DNA from: an archaeon | GTDB lineage: Archaea; Nanobdellota; Nanobdellia; Pacearchaeales; GW2011-AR1 | Direction of reading: 5' to 3' | NCBI GenBank assembly: GCA_018697035.1 | Contig: JABHSE010000001.1 | Coordinates: 93,653 to 149,119, forward strand | DNA length: 55,467 bases | Shown: piece by piece, positions 1-6,955 of the stretch | Position numbering within the stretch: the stretch's first letter is position 1 | How the letters are laid out: the number at the start of each line of letters is the position of its first letter | The notes under the pieces: model-generated | What the model saw: the letters and a program-made list of their open reading frames with translations, nothing else | The model's database searches: none | Told to the model about the DNA's origin: nothing | Made by a program: the position numbers and the translations under genes

Positions 1-387
1 ATTGGTAAGAGTGTTGTTGTTCATTCTCGGAAGGCTGAGTTGGATGCGATTGATATTTTGGAGGAGGAGAAGATGGTCAGTGTGATCATGCATTGTTTTA
101 ATGGGAAGAAGGCTTTGATTCGTCGATGTGTTGAGAATGGTTGGTCGTTTAGTGTTCCGGCTGTGATTGCGAGGTTGGATCATTTTAAGATGTTGGTTGA
201 TATGGTTCCGATGGAGTTGTTGTTGACTGAGACCGATGGGGCTTACTTGGCTCCGGTTGCTGGGACACGTAATGAGCCAGTTAATGTTATGGTGACGTTG
301 GAGGAGATTGCGAGGATTAAGGGGTTGGATGTTGAGGAAGTTTCAGAGAGGATTTTTGAGAATACTAAGGGTTTGTTCGAATTTTAA
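1..387 (+). CDS. tatD: TatD family metal-dependent hydrolase, C-terminal part
   Basis: The reading frame is open from base 1, so the N-terminal part of the gene lies outside the window. The visible 128 residues begin with IGKSVVVHSRKAE, then MHCFNG, FSVPAVI, TETDGAYLAP and NEPVNV. These are the conserved C-terminal blocks of the TatD DNase family, a TIM-barrel metal hydrolase that acts as a 3'-5' exonuclease or DNA-repair nuclease. The ETD aspartate is a metal ligand in the family. The gene ends at TAA 385-387 and converges with the leftward unit that follows. Family assignment is firm; the substrate is not known. Confidence 0.9.
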   Translation: MGKSVVVHSRKAELDAIDILEEEKMVSVIMHCFNGKKALIRRCVENGWSFSVPAVIARLDHFKMLVDMVPMELLLTETDGAYLAPVAGTRNEPVNVMVTLEEIARIKGLDVEEVSERIFENTKGLFEF

Positions 388-414
388 AAAATAAAATAAA
401 AATTTTGTTGTGGT

Positions 415-624
415 TTATTTTTTACAGAAGCAGGAATTTCCTGATAGTAAAATGATTGCAGCAGCTACTGTCATTGTGATTTGTGACCACATTACGGCAG
501 GTTTCCACCATACTAAGACTATTATTATCAATGCTAAAATTCCGTTGCAGTGGCAGGATTCTCCTGTTGCGCAAGTGTCAGCTGGTTTCATTGCTACTTT
601 CTTCTTCACCTTTTTCTTTGCCAT
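415..624 (-). CDS. small membrane protein, unknown function
   Basis: This 69-residue protein has a very basic N terminus (MAKKKVKKKVAMK), a Cys-rich stretch (CATGESCHCNG) and two hydrophobic segments at about residues 28-43 and 47-60, then ends in CFCKK. An AAAGGAG Shine-Dalgarno-like site lies about 7 bases before the ATG, which supports translation. It follows the oxidoreductase beta gene in the same direction by 42 bases and is probably the last gene of that transcript. The cysteines could bind metal, but I recognise no family. The reality of the gene rests on the ribosome site and the sensible protein composition. Confidence 0.6.
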   Translation of the reverse strand: MAKKKVKKKVAMKPADTCATGESCHCNGILALIIIVLVWWKPAVMWSQITMTVAAAIILLSGNSCFCKK

Positions 625-666
625 TTTTATACTCCTTTTATTTAGTTCGTCTCAATCGACATGACC

Positions 667-1530
667 CTACTGGGCCTGGATTAGTTTATCTAAGATGTTT
701 GGTTTTCTTAAAGTATTCGTTTTCTTGTTTATTTGCTTTTTGAGCTGTGGCCACTTTTCTTCTAGGGATTTTTCGTTGGATTGATAGATTATGCCGATTG
801 GGATTTTTCCAGATTTTGAGTTGTAGTCGAATTGGTCGGCGTATTTTTCTGCGGCTTGTTTGTCTTTGTTGTCTTTGATTTTGTACATTTTGTCGTCTTT
901 ATTGTTTGCTTCTAGATTGAATATTAGGCAGTCTTGTATCACTTCTACGAATGAGAATCCTTTGTGTTGGATTGCTTTTGTGAATGTTTCTGTCATGTGC
1001 TTGATGTCTTTAGCTGAGGTTCTTGCTACAAATGTTGCGTTTGATGCTAGGGCGAGTTTGATCGGGTTGAATGGTCTATCGAATGTTCCGAGTGGTGAAG
1101 CTTTTGAGGTGAAGCTTTGTTGTGATGTTGGTGTTGGTTGTCCTGTTGTTAGAGAGAAGGATTGGTTATCGTGGAGGATTAGGGTTAGGTTGGCGTTGTG
1201 TTTGAATGCGTGGATGAAGTGTGCCATTCCTTCTGCATACATTGCTCCGTCGCCTACGAAGGACAAGACTTTTAGATTTGGGTTTCCGAGCTTCATTCCT
1301 ATTGCTGTTGGCAAGGCTCGTCCGTGAAGGCAGTAGATTCCAGAGAGGTTTATGTAGTCGAATATTTTTGCGTGGCATCCGATGTCGGTTGTTATTGCGA
1401 AATCGGTTTGTTTTGCTTTGTCGGATTCTATTAGGTTTGTTATAGTTTGTTTGACGCTGGCTAGTATCATATGATTTGGGCATCCGGGGCACCAGGTGTT
1501 TTCTGAGGTTGTATTTAGATTCGGTTTCAT
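667..1530 (-). CDS. 2-oxoacid:ferredoxin oxidoreductase, beta subunit (TPP-binding)
   Basis: The 287-residue product carries WCPGCPNH (Cys14, Cys17), DIGCH (Cys52) and QDC near residue 200, the usual iron-sulfur cysteines of OFOR beta subunits. It also has the thiamine diphosphate motif SFVGDGAMYAEG followed by HDN. With the alpha-gamma subunit encoded upstream it would oxidise a 2-oxoacid (pyruvate or 2-oxoglutarate) with CoA to acyl-CoA, CO2 and reduced ferredoxin, or run in reverse. Substrate cannot be read from the sequence. Its ATG overlaps the stop of the GNAT gene by 4 bases (ATGA), so translation is likely coupled. No separate ferredoxin-like delta subunit is visible, which fits the two-subunit type. 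Confidence 0.93.
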   Translation of the reverse strand: MKPNLNTTSENTWCPGCPNHMILASVKQTITNLIESDKAKQTDFAITTDIGCHAKIFDYINLSGIYCLHGRALPTAIGMKLGNPNLKVLSFVGDGAMYAEGMAHFIHAFKHNANLTLILHDNQSFSLTTGQPTPTSQQSFTSKASPLGTFDRPFNPIKLALASNATFVARTSAKDIKHMTETFTKAIQHKGFSFVEVIQDCLIFNLEANNKDDKMYKIKDNKDKQAAEKYADQFDYNSKSGKIPIGIIYQSNEKSLEEKWPQLKKQINKKTNTLRKPNILDKLIQAQ

Positions 1531-2048
1531 TGGATTTTTGAGTATACGAATAAATCGTGATATTTAGTTTTTCCTTTAATTACTTTTTTCTGTGTTCCTT
1601 CTAATTTGAATCCACATTTTTCTAAAATTTTATATGATCCTGGATTGAATGTTGCAGATCTTGCTACTATTCTTTTTAATTTATGTTTTTTATTAAGTTC
1701 TTTAATAAATAAGTTTAGAGCCTTTGTTCCATATCCTTTGCCCCAATATTCTTTACCAATCCAGTATCCTATTTCTGTTGAATTATTTTCGTAATCTATT
1801 GTTCCCGAACCCATGCTGCCAATTATTTTATTATCTAAAGTTATTGCTAGACTAAATTCATTCGGCTTCTTTTTGGTATAATTTTTTATTTGTTTTTTTA
1901 GCCAACTTTCTTCAAATTTTTTTGTTATTTTTGGGTAATTTGCTTTCAGTCCCATCCCTAATGTTTTAACAACATCTTTTTCTAAAAGATTAACTATCCT
2001 TTTTGCATTAGATACCTTATGTTTCATTAACTTTATCTTATTTTTCAT
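1527..2048 (-). CDS. GNAT family N-acetyltransferase
   Basis: The 173-residue protein has the GNAT fold pattern: SLAITLDNKIIGSMG (strands beta2-3), EIGYWIGKEYWGKGYGTKAL (the acetyl-CoA pyrophosphate loop, here WGKGYG) and GSYKILEKCGFKLEGTQKK. It resembles the RimJ/RimL-like group that acetylates amino groups of proteins or small molecules. It is embedded between the two oxidoreductase subunits and overlaps both by 4 bases (ATGA), so all three are translated as one coupled series. Its codons are more AT-rich (AAA, ATA, TTA) than those of its neighbours, suggesting late insertion. The acetylated substrate is unknown. Confidence 0.88.
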   Translation of the reverse strand: MKNKIKLMKHKVSNAKRIVNLLEKDVVKTLGMGLKANYPKITKKFEESWLKKQIKNYTKKKPNEFSLAITLDNKIIGSMGSGTIDYENNSTEIGYWIGKEYWGKGYGTKALNLFIKELNKKHKLKRIVARSATFNPGSYKILEKCGFKLEGTQKKVIKGKTKYHDLFVYSKIQ

Positions 2049-3568
2049 ATTATGCTTTTGATTAGTTTGTTTAGTTCGTCGGTGTGGAATGGACGGCTAT
2101 TATATTTTAATAGTCGATTTTCAATTTTGATTCCGGTTTTTTCTCTAATTAATCTTCCAAGTTGTCCGGTTACATTACATTCTACTAATATCACTTTTTC
2201 GGCCTTTTCTATTTCTTTTTTAATTTGAGGGGAAAGTGGTTTGCAGTATATGACTTGTAGGAATTTTGCGTCTAAATCTTTTATCGCATCTTTTATTGCA
2301 CCTGATGTTGAACCCCAGCCAATGATTAGATTTTTTGATTTTTTATTGCCGTGGATTTTTATCATCTCGAAATTCTTTCTTATGTATTTTTTAATGTCGG
2401 CGTATTTTTTTATTCTCTTGTTTGTGTTTTCTTCTGTTATGGTGTATGATTCTGTTGAATTGCCGAAGGGATCTGATTCGTATGAGGAGTTTTTAACTAA
2501 GGATTTTCCTGGAATTGGTCTTGTGATTTTGAAGGTTGGTGTTTTGTTTGGTTTTTGTGTCGAGGAGAATTCTGATTCTGCTAGGTGTTTGTCGGAGAGA
2601 ATGATTGATAGGGTTTTGAATTTCTCGGCTAGGAATAATGCTTCGGATGTTTTTTCTATTGTTTCCGTTGGGTTTGCTGGTGCTATTACTATTCGTGGGG
2701 CTTCGCCGTGCCCTGCCCTTAATGCTATGTCGAGGTCGGATTGTGCTGTGTATGTTGGGACTCCCGTTGCTGGTCCTGCTCGTGAGGCTAGATATACTGT
2801 TAGAGGAATTTCGGACATTCCTTGCATAGATAGGGTTTCGCTCATTAAATCGAAGCCGCCGCCGGAAGTTCCGGTCATAACTTTTTTTCCTGCGAATGAA
2901 GCGCCTAGTGCCATTGATGCTGCTGCGATTTCGTTTTCGGCTTGGAAGACTATCATGTTGTTTTTGAGTTGATCTTTTGCTAGTTCGTGCATTGCGTTTG
3001 TTGCTGGCGTCATTGGGTATGCGATGTAGAGGTCGAGTCCTGAGTTGATTGCTCCGATTGGTAGTGCTTGGGAACCTGATAAAATTGTTGGAGAGTGTTT
3101 TAACTTTGGTAATTTTTGAGATGTTTTTTGTGAGTCGTATCCTTGTTTTGTGGCTATTAGTGCTTCGGATGATTCCTTGAACTGGGATTTGATTTCGTCT
3201 TCGAGGGTGATTAGTGGGATGTCGAATATTTTCGTTAAGACTCCTGCTAGTGCTACATTTTGGTTTCTGCCTAGGTCTTTGAATTGGTCGCCTTTGACTA
3301 AGATACCTTTTTTCTTTAGGGCTTTGGAGTGTGTTTTGATTGTTCGTTCGTCGAGGGCTACTAGGACGTCGGCCCTAGCGTCGTGGGATTCGATTGGTTG
3401 ATCTGATATTGCTAGGGTATTGAAGTTGTGGCCGCCTCGGATTAAGGACATGTAGTCTCGGTAGTTGAATGTGAAGTAGCCGTGTTTACTTAGGACGTTT
3501 GAGAAAATTTGGGAGACTTTGTTTATTCCTTGACCTGCTTGTCCTCCTATTATTATATTTAGTTTCAT
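2045..3568 (-). CDS. 2-oxoacid:ferredoxin oxidoreductase, fused gamma-alpha subunit
   Basis: The 507-residue protein has an N-terminal gamma domain (IIIGGQAGQGINKVSQ, RDYMSLIRGGHNFN, about residues 1-150). An alpha domain follows (SGSQALPIGAINSGLDLYIAYPMTPATNAMHEL, QAENEIAAASMALGASFAGKKVMTGTSGGG from about 165 on). This gamma-alpha fusion is typical of archaeal and many bacterial two-subunit OFORs. Together with the beta subunit at 667-1530 it forms the catalytic enzyme in the cytoplasm. The start codon shares a base with the stop of the acetyl-CoA synthetase gene, so the two are coupled. The pairing suggests interconversion of acetate, acetyl-CoA and a 2-oxoacid; direction is inference. Confidence 0.93.
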   Translation of the reverse strand: MKLNIIIGGQAGQGINKVSQIFSNVLSKHGYFTFNYRDYMSLIRGGHNFNTLAISDQPIESHDARADVLVALDERTIKTHSKALKKKGILVKGDQFKDLGRNQNVALAGVLTKIFDIPLITLEDEIKSQFKESSEALIATKQGYDSQKTSQKLPKLKHSPTILSGSQALPIGAINSGLDLYIAYPMTPATNAMHELAKDQLKNNMIVFQAENEIAAASMALGASFAGKKVMTGTSGGGFDLMSETLSMQGMSEIPLTVYLASRAGPATGVPTYTAQSDLDIALRAGHGEAPRIVIAPANPTETIEKTSEALFLAEKFKTLSIILSDKHLAESEFSSTQKPNKTPTFKITRPIPGKSLVKNSSYESDPFGNSTESYTITEENTNKRIKKYADIKKYIRKNFEMIKIHGNKKSKNLIIGWGSTSGAIKDAIKDLDAKFLQVIYCKPLSPQIKKEIEKAEKVILVECNVTGQLGRLIREKTGIKIENRLLKYNSRPFHTDELNKLIKSII

Positions 3569-5502
3569 TAGGAGTTTTCTGTGATTATGTTTTTAATTTT
3601 ATCTACGGAGGTTGGATTGACGAGTGTCATTAATCCTTCTGGTTTTTCATTAATCAAAAGAGCTTTTAGAATTCGTCTCATGATTTTGCCGGATCTTGTT
3701 TTCGGAAGGTCTGGGACGAAGAAGATTCTTGCAGGTCTTGCCGTTGGTCCTATTTTGATGTCGACGTATTTTCTAAGTTTTTGTTCTAGTTTTTTACCTG
3801 GCTTTCCTCTTTTTAGTACGACGAATGCGATTGGAACTTGTCCTCTCATTTTATCTGGCATTGGAACTACTGCTACGTCGCCGACTTTTCTATTGTCATG
3901 GATTGCGTTTTCGACTTCTGCTGTTGCAAGTCGATGTCCTGCGACTTTCATTACGTCGTCGGTTCTTCCTGTGATTCGGATTAGTCCATCTTGGAGATAA
4001 GCTCCATCTGATGTGTCGTACATGGTTTTGAATTTTTTCCAGTATGTGTCGACGTATTTTTTATGATTATTGAATACACCGTGGAGCATTCCTGGTGCGA
4101 AAGGGCTTGTTTGTGCTAGAAATCCTTGTCTGCCTTTTGGCATTGGTTTGCCTTTGTCATCTACGATTACGTGTTTAATTCCTGGGAAAGATTTTCCGGA
4201 TACTGTTGGGACGAATGGTCCAATGCCTGGAATTGTGTTAATTAAAGTTCCGCCTGTTTCGGTTTGCCACCATGTGTCGATGATTGGGCAACGGGAGCCT
4301 CCGATTGTTTTGAAGTACCACATCCATGATTTTTTGTCGATTGGTTCTCCTACGGTTCCGAGTATTTTTAGTGAAGATAGGTCGTATTTGGTTATCCAAT
4401 TTTGTTTGATTTTCATGAACATTCTGACGGCTGTTGGTGCGGTGTAGAATACGTTGACTTTGTGATCTTGGATTATTTTCCACCATCGTCCTGGGTTTGG
4501 GAAGTCTGGTCCGCCTTCGTAGACTAATGTAGTTGCTCCTGTTAAGAGTGGACCATACATTGCGTAGGTGTGGCCAGTTACCCATCCAATATCTGCTGTG
4601 CACCACATTACGTCTTCAGGGTGTAGATCGAAATTCCATTTGCATGTCCAGTAGGCTTGTGTTGCGTATCCTCCGGTATCGTGGACGACGCCCTTTGGTT
4701 TGCCGGTTGTTCCAGACGTGTAGAGTAGAAACATTGTGTCTTCGGAGTTCATCATTTCTGGTTTACAATAGGATTCAGCTTTTTCTAATTCATCGTCAAA
4801 GTCTAGAAATTTTCTTCCTCTGACTTTTTTACCAATCCTATTTACGACTATTATTTTTTGCACAGTTGTTCTTTTGGCTGCCTTCTTTGCTTTCTTTAGG
4901 AGATTTTCTGGTTTTCCTCTTCGGTAGTATCCATCTGATGTGATTAGGATTTTTGCTTTGCCGTCTTGGATTCTTGCCTTTAGTGCATCTGATGCGAATG
5001 CTGAGAAGACGACTGAATGGATTGCTCCGATTCTTGTGCATGCTAGCATTGCGATTAGGGCTTGTGGTATCATTGGAAGATAGATTGAAACGACGTCGCC
5101 TTTTTTGATTCCGTTTGTTTTTAGGACGTTGGCGAATTTGTTGATTTTGTTATGGAGTTCTCCGTATGATATTTTGATTGGTTTTTCATCTTTTGGTTCG
5201 GGTACCCAGATGAGTGCGGTTTTTTCTGGATGAGCTAGATGTCTGTCGACGCAGTTTACTGAGAAGTTTAGTTTTCCGCCTTTGAACCATTTGAAGTAAG
5301 GTAGTTTTTCTTCATAAGTTTTGTCCCAGTCTTTGCTCCAAGTTAGGCCTTCTTTTGCTAGATCTCCCCAGAATTTGATTGGATCTTTTGCAGCTTGTGT
5401 GTAGATTTTTGGGTCGGTTATATTGGCGATTTTTTTGAGTTCTTCGCTTGGATAGAATTGGTTGCCTTTTTTGACTACATATTTTATGCCTCTTTTTTTC
5501 AT
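3568..5502 (-). CDS. acs: acetyl-CoA synthetase, AMP-forming
   Basis: The 644-residue protein matches the usual length of Acs. It carries the P-loop-like motif LLYTSGTTGKPKG (residues 259-271), WWQTETGG in the adenylation core, DVMKVAGHRLATAEVE at the hinge, and KTRSGKIMRR near residue 610, whose lysine is the catalytic and acetylation-regulated site in this family. It makes acetyl-CoA from acetate, ATP and CoA. A GGTGAT ribosome site lies 6 bases before the ATG, and a TTTATAAAG box about 35 bases upstream, so this unit has a short leader. Acetate-forming archaea usually use the ADP-forming enzyme, so an AMP-forming one suggests acetate uptake, which is inference. Confidence 0.95.
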   Translation of the reverse strand: MKKRGIKYVVKKGNQFYPSEELKKIANITDPKIYTQAAKDPIKFWGDLAKEGLTWSKDWDKTYEEKLPYFKWFKGGKLNFSVNCVDRHLAHPEKTALIWVPEPKDEKPIKISYGELHNKINKFANVLKTNGIKKGDVVSIYLPMIPQALIAMLACTRIGAIHSVVFSAFASDALKARIQDGKAKILITSDGYYRRGKPENLLKKAKKAAKRTTVQKIIVVNRIGKKVRGRKFLDFDDELEKAESYCKPEMMNSEDTMFLLYTSGTTGKPKGVVHDTGGYATQAYWTCKWNFDLHPEDVMWCTADIGWVTGHTYAMYGPLLTGATTLVYEGGPDFPNPGRWWKIIQDHKVNVFYTAPTAVRMFMKIKQNWITKYDLSSLKILGTVGEPIDKKSWMWYFKTIGGSRCPIIDTWWQTETGGTLINTIPGIGPFVPTVSGKSFPGIKHVIVDDKGKPMPKGRQGFLAQTSPFAPGMLHGVFNNHKKYVDTYWKKFKTMYDTSDGAYLQDGLIRITGRTDDVMKVAGHRLATAEVENAIHDNRKVGDVAVVPMPDKMRGQVPIAFVVLKRGKPGKKLEQKLRKYVDIKIGPTARPARIFFVPDLPKTRSGKIMRRILKALLINEKPEGLMTLVNPTSVDKIKNIITENS

Positions 5503-5556
5503 GGAAGTATCACCTGATGATTGTTATTGGTTTGTCTTTATAAATTTTGTTAGAAG

Positions 5557-5850
5557 TTACATTAATCCCTGCTCGTCGATTCCAGCCTCGTCGTTGTCTA
5601 CTGTAGCTGGTTCTTGTTGTGTTGGCGTTTTGTGTTCTGTTAAATCTGAGGAATCTATTGAATTGATCATTGCTTTGAAGTCTTCGAATTTGTCGGCTTT
5701 GATTCTGACGCCCGCTTTTGTAAATCCCGTGTAGTTTTGAGATGTTACGAATTCTCTTATTGTTAGGCCTGGTTGTCCGCCGAAGTCGTCGATTCTAATT
5801 ATTATTTTTGTTTCTTCATTCTTTGGTATTTCGCCAATATCTTTTTCCAT
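5557..5850 (-). CDS. PC4-like (transcriptional coactivator p15) ssDNA-binding protein
   Basis: The protein of about 97 residues has the PC4 core: IIIRIDDFGGQPGLTIREFV, then YTGFTKAGVRIKADKFEDFKAMI. In eukaryotes and archaea such proteins bind single-stranded DNA and affect transcription or repair. The C-terminal 35 residues are acidic and disordered-looking. I chose the ATG at 5850 because a TTATAAA box lies about 25 bases upstream (5871-5877), fitting a leaderless transcript; a TTG 15 bases earlier is also in frame. It lies just upstream of acs in the same direction but acs has its own TATA box. Confidence 0.75.
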   Translation of the reverse strand: MEKDIGEIPKNEETKIIIRIDDFGGQPGLTIREFVTSQNYTGFTKAGVRIKADKFEDFKAMINSIDSSDLTEHKTPTQQEPATVDNDEAGIDEQGLM

Positions 5851-5942
5851 TTTAAAATTGGACAAATATTGTTTATAAGGATTATGGTGGTTTTAATCTA
5901 AATAAAAAAAGTAAGATGTAAAATCTTTCATGCTTATTTTTG

Positions 5943-6139
5943 AAAAAAATAAAAGGAAGGCTAAATAACCGAAGCTTTTTAACCTTCCAACATTCAACCG
6001 AAGCTGAACGCTCAAATCCGAAGACTTGAATATAAAAGGAGAGTACAGATTTTTTACGTCACCTCTCTCCAATTTAACCGAAGTCAAATATCAGCTAGGT
6101 TGAAGTTCAACCGAAGTCGAAATCCAAATAAACTGAATA
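5943..6139 (-). ncRNA. candidate structured RNA with five tandem UUCG-capped hairpins
   Basis: Read on the minus strand, CUUCGG occurs five times (plus-strand CCGAAG at 5969, 5998, 6018, 6078 and 6111). Each copy is the cap of its own stem: UUCGAC/GUUGAA, AUUUGAC/GUUAAAU, UUCAAGUC/GAUUUGAG (outermost pair U-G), AGCGUUCAGC/GUUGAAUGUU, and a 15-pair stem with one mismatch. The stems use G-U wobbles that would be A-C mismatches on the other strand, so the minus strand is the transcript. A further stem GGAGAG/CUCUCC (6065-6070 with 6038-6043) closes a loop of about 21 nt. The last stem (5955-5988) is followed by a U-rich run (5943-5954), like an intrinsic terminator. A TATA box lies at 6160-6167. 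I recognise no known RNA family; it lacks the conserved RNase P RNA blocks. Confidence 0.7.
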
Positions 6140-6159
6140 GTTATAGAGAGTATTCGGTA

Positions 6160-6167
6160 ATTATAAA
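6160..6167 (-). promoter_or_regulatory. TATA box of the UUCG-hairpin RNA
   Basis: The minus strand reads TTTATAAT here, within GCTTTATAATTACC. If the spacing seen at the protein genes of this window holds (about 21 nt from the end of the box to the start), transcription would begin near 6139. That is just upstream of the first UUCG hairpin. Confidence 0.5.
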
Positions 6168-6269
6168 GCTTTCTTACAACTTTTTAGGGATTACTATTAA
6201 TATTGTTTCTGATATTGGGTTCTAATATTGAGTATCAGTATCGGTGTTCTATTTTATTTTATGGATATT

Positions 6270-6350
6270 TTGAATAAAGTTTTCGCTGGGGCACACCTCG
6301 CTTCGATAGAACGCCTACACCCTCTCGCACTTTGCATCTCTTAAAAATAT
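6270..6350 (-). repeat. possible degenerate member of the gene-end hairpin family
   Basis: Read on the minus strand, the downstream side of tRNA-Ser contains CCCCAGCGAAAACTT, which resembles the conserved bulge RCTGCGAACTTG of the hairpin family described at 17783. The inner stem is not clear. The stretch also repeats 12 bases of the tRNA 3' end (6311-6322). The evidence is weak. The remaining bases from 6171 to 6411 show nothing else I can name, apart from a small perfect hairpin ATCGAA/TTCGAT around 6390-6404. Confidence 0.25.
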
Positions 6351-6411
6351 TTATCCGAATTTATTTTATCCGAAGCGAAGATGCTCAAATCGAACTGTTC
6401 GATTCTAGAAA

Positions 6412-6492
6412 CGCCTACACCCGGAATCGAACCGGGGTACCCCGAAGGGTCCGCCTTAGCAGAGCGGTGCAATACCATTATGCGATGTAGGC
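6412..6492 (-). tRNA. tRNA-Ser (anticodon GCU)
   Basis: The minus strand folds into a cloverleaf. The acceptor stem is GCCTACA/TGTAGGC and the D arm is GCATAATGGTATTGC. The anticodon stem is CCGCT/GGCGG with loop CTGCTAA, giving anticodon GCT. A long variable arm closed by CCC/GGG around TTCG follows, then the T arm CCCGG-TTCGATT-CCGGG and discriminator G. The extra-long variable arm fits serine, and GCU reads AGC and AGU codons. No intron is needed and CCA is not encoded, which agrees with the CCA-adding enzyme gene at 38681. Confidence 0.95.
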
Positions 6493-6518
6493 ACTGAATT
6501 TTTAGAATAACAATTCTT

Positions 6519-6524
6519 TTAAAG
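6519..6524. promoter_or_regulatory. shared TTTAAA box between tRNA-Ser and SRP RNA
   Basis: The palindrome TTTAAA (within TTTTAAAGG) is the only TATA-like sequence in the 52 bases between the two RNA genes. Its centre lies about 24 bases before the SRP RNA 5' end and about 29 bases before the tRNA 5' end. Both distances suit an archaeal TATA box, the tRNA one allowing a short leader, so it probably serves both directions. Confidence 0.55.
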
Positions 6525-6544
6525 GTTTTCTACTGGTATATTTT

Positions 6545-6803
6545 GTAGGCAGGTTGGCGTGTTAGCCCCACGCTTTTCGCAAATGGGCTTTATGGCGGAC
6601 TGCAAGGTGGGATAGTGATATGAAGTTTCACATGTTGATAATTTGACGTTGAGGTTTTGTCCTCTTTGATCTTGCCTTGATGAATCGGGTCAGAGGGAGG
6701 AATCCCAGCAGCCCTAAGTTAAGGTTTAGGTGCTTGGAGGGTTGCAGAACTGAGGATAATTGTTTTCCTCTGTGTAGCGAATTTGAGCTTCCCACTGGCC
6801 TAC
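6545..6803 (+). ncRNA. ffs: signal recognition particle RNA (7S RNA)
   Basis: The ends pair (GTAGGC at 6545 with GCCTAC at 6798-6803). Helix 8 is unmistakable: GGGTCAGAGGGA, the GGAA tetraloop at 6699-6702, then TCCCAGCAGCCC, which includes the GGUCAG and AGCAGCC halves of the symmetric internal loop that binds SRP54. The length of about 259 nt suits an archaeal SRP RNA. It would assemble with SRP19 and SRP54 to target secreted and membrane proteins, which are very numerous in this window. The exact 5' and 3' ends are set from the terminal helix. Confidence 0.93.
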
Positions 6804-6907
6804 ATTTTTGTTTTATTCGCTAAATTCTTGATAAAATAAATACTCACGTACGCCTGTACGCTTCGCATTTTTTTACACTTCGAATTTACCAGACTAAAAT
6901 CAAAATG
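6803..6907 (+). repeat. gene-end hairpin element, copy 1 (after SRP RNA)
   Basis: The inner stem is CGTAC/GTACG (6847-6851 with 6856-6860) with loop GCCT. TTTTTTTACACTTCGAATTT follows, corresponding to the conserved bulge of the family. The outer arms CATTTTTGTTTTA (6803-6815) and CTAAAATCAAAATG (6894-6907) are largely complementary. It sits directly behind the SRP RNA and before the next promoter, so it may end or process that transcript. Confidence 0.6.
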
Positions 6908-6955
6908 TGTTTTTGAGATGGGTAGATATTTAAAATAAGGATTGTTGGTATTTGG

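Noticed and set aside
5893-6087. Open reading frame of 64 codons on the minus strand
   Set aside because: It lies over the UUCG-hairpin region, has no ribosome site or family match, and the repeated stems explain the sequence better.
5943-6139. RNase P RNA
   Set aside because: The conserved blocks such as GAGGAAAGUC and ACAGAA are not present and the length is too short.
6412-6492. tRNA intron
   Set aside because: The cloverleaf folds without extra bases in the anticodon loop; the additional length is the long variable arm of tRNA-Ser.
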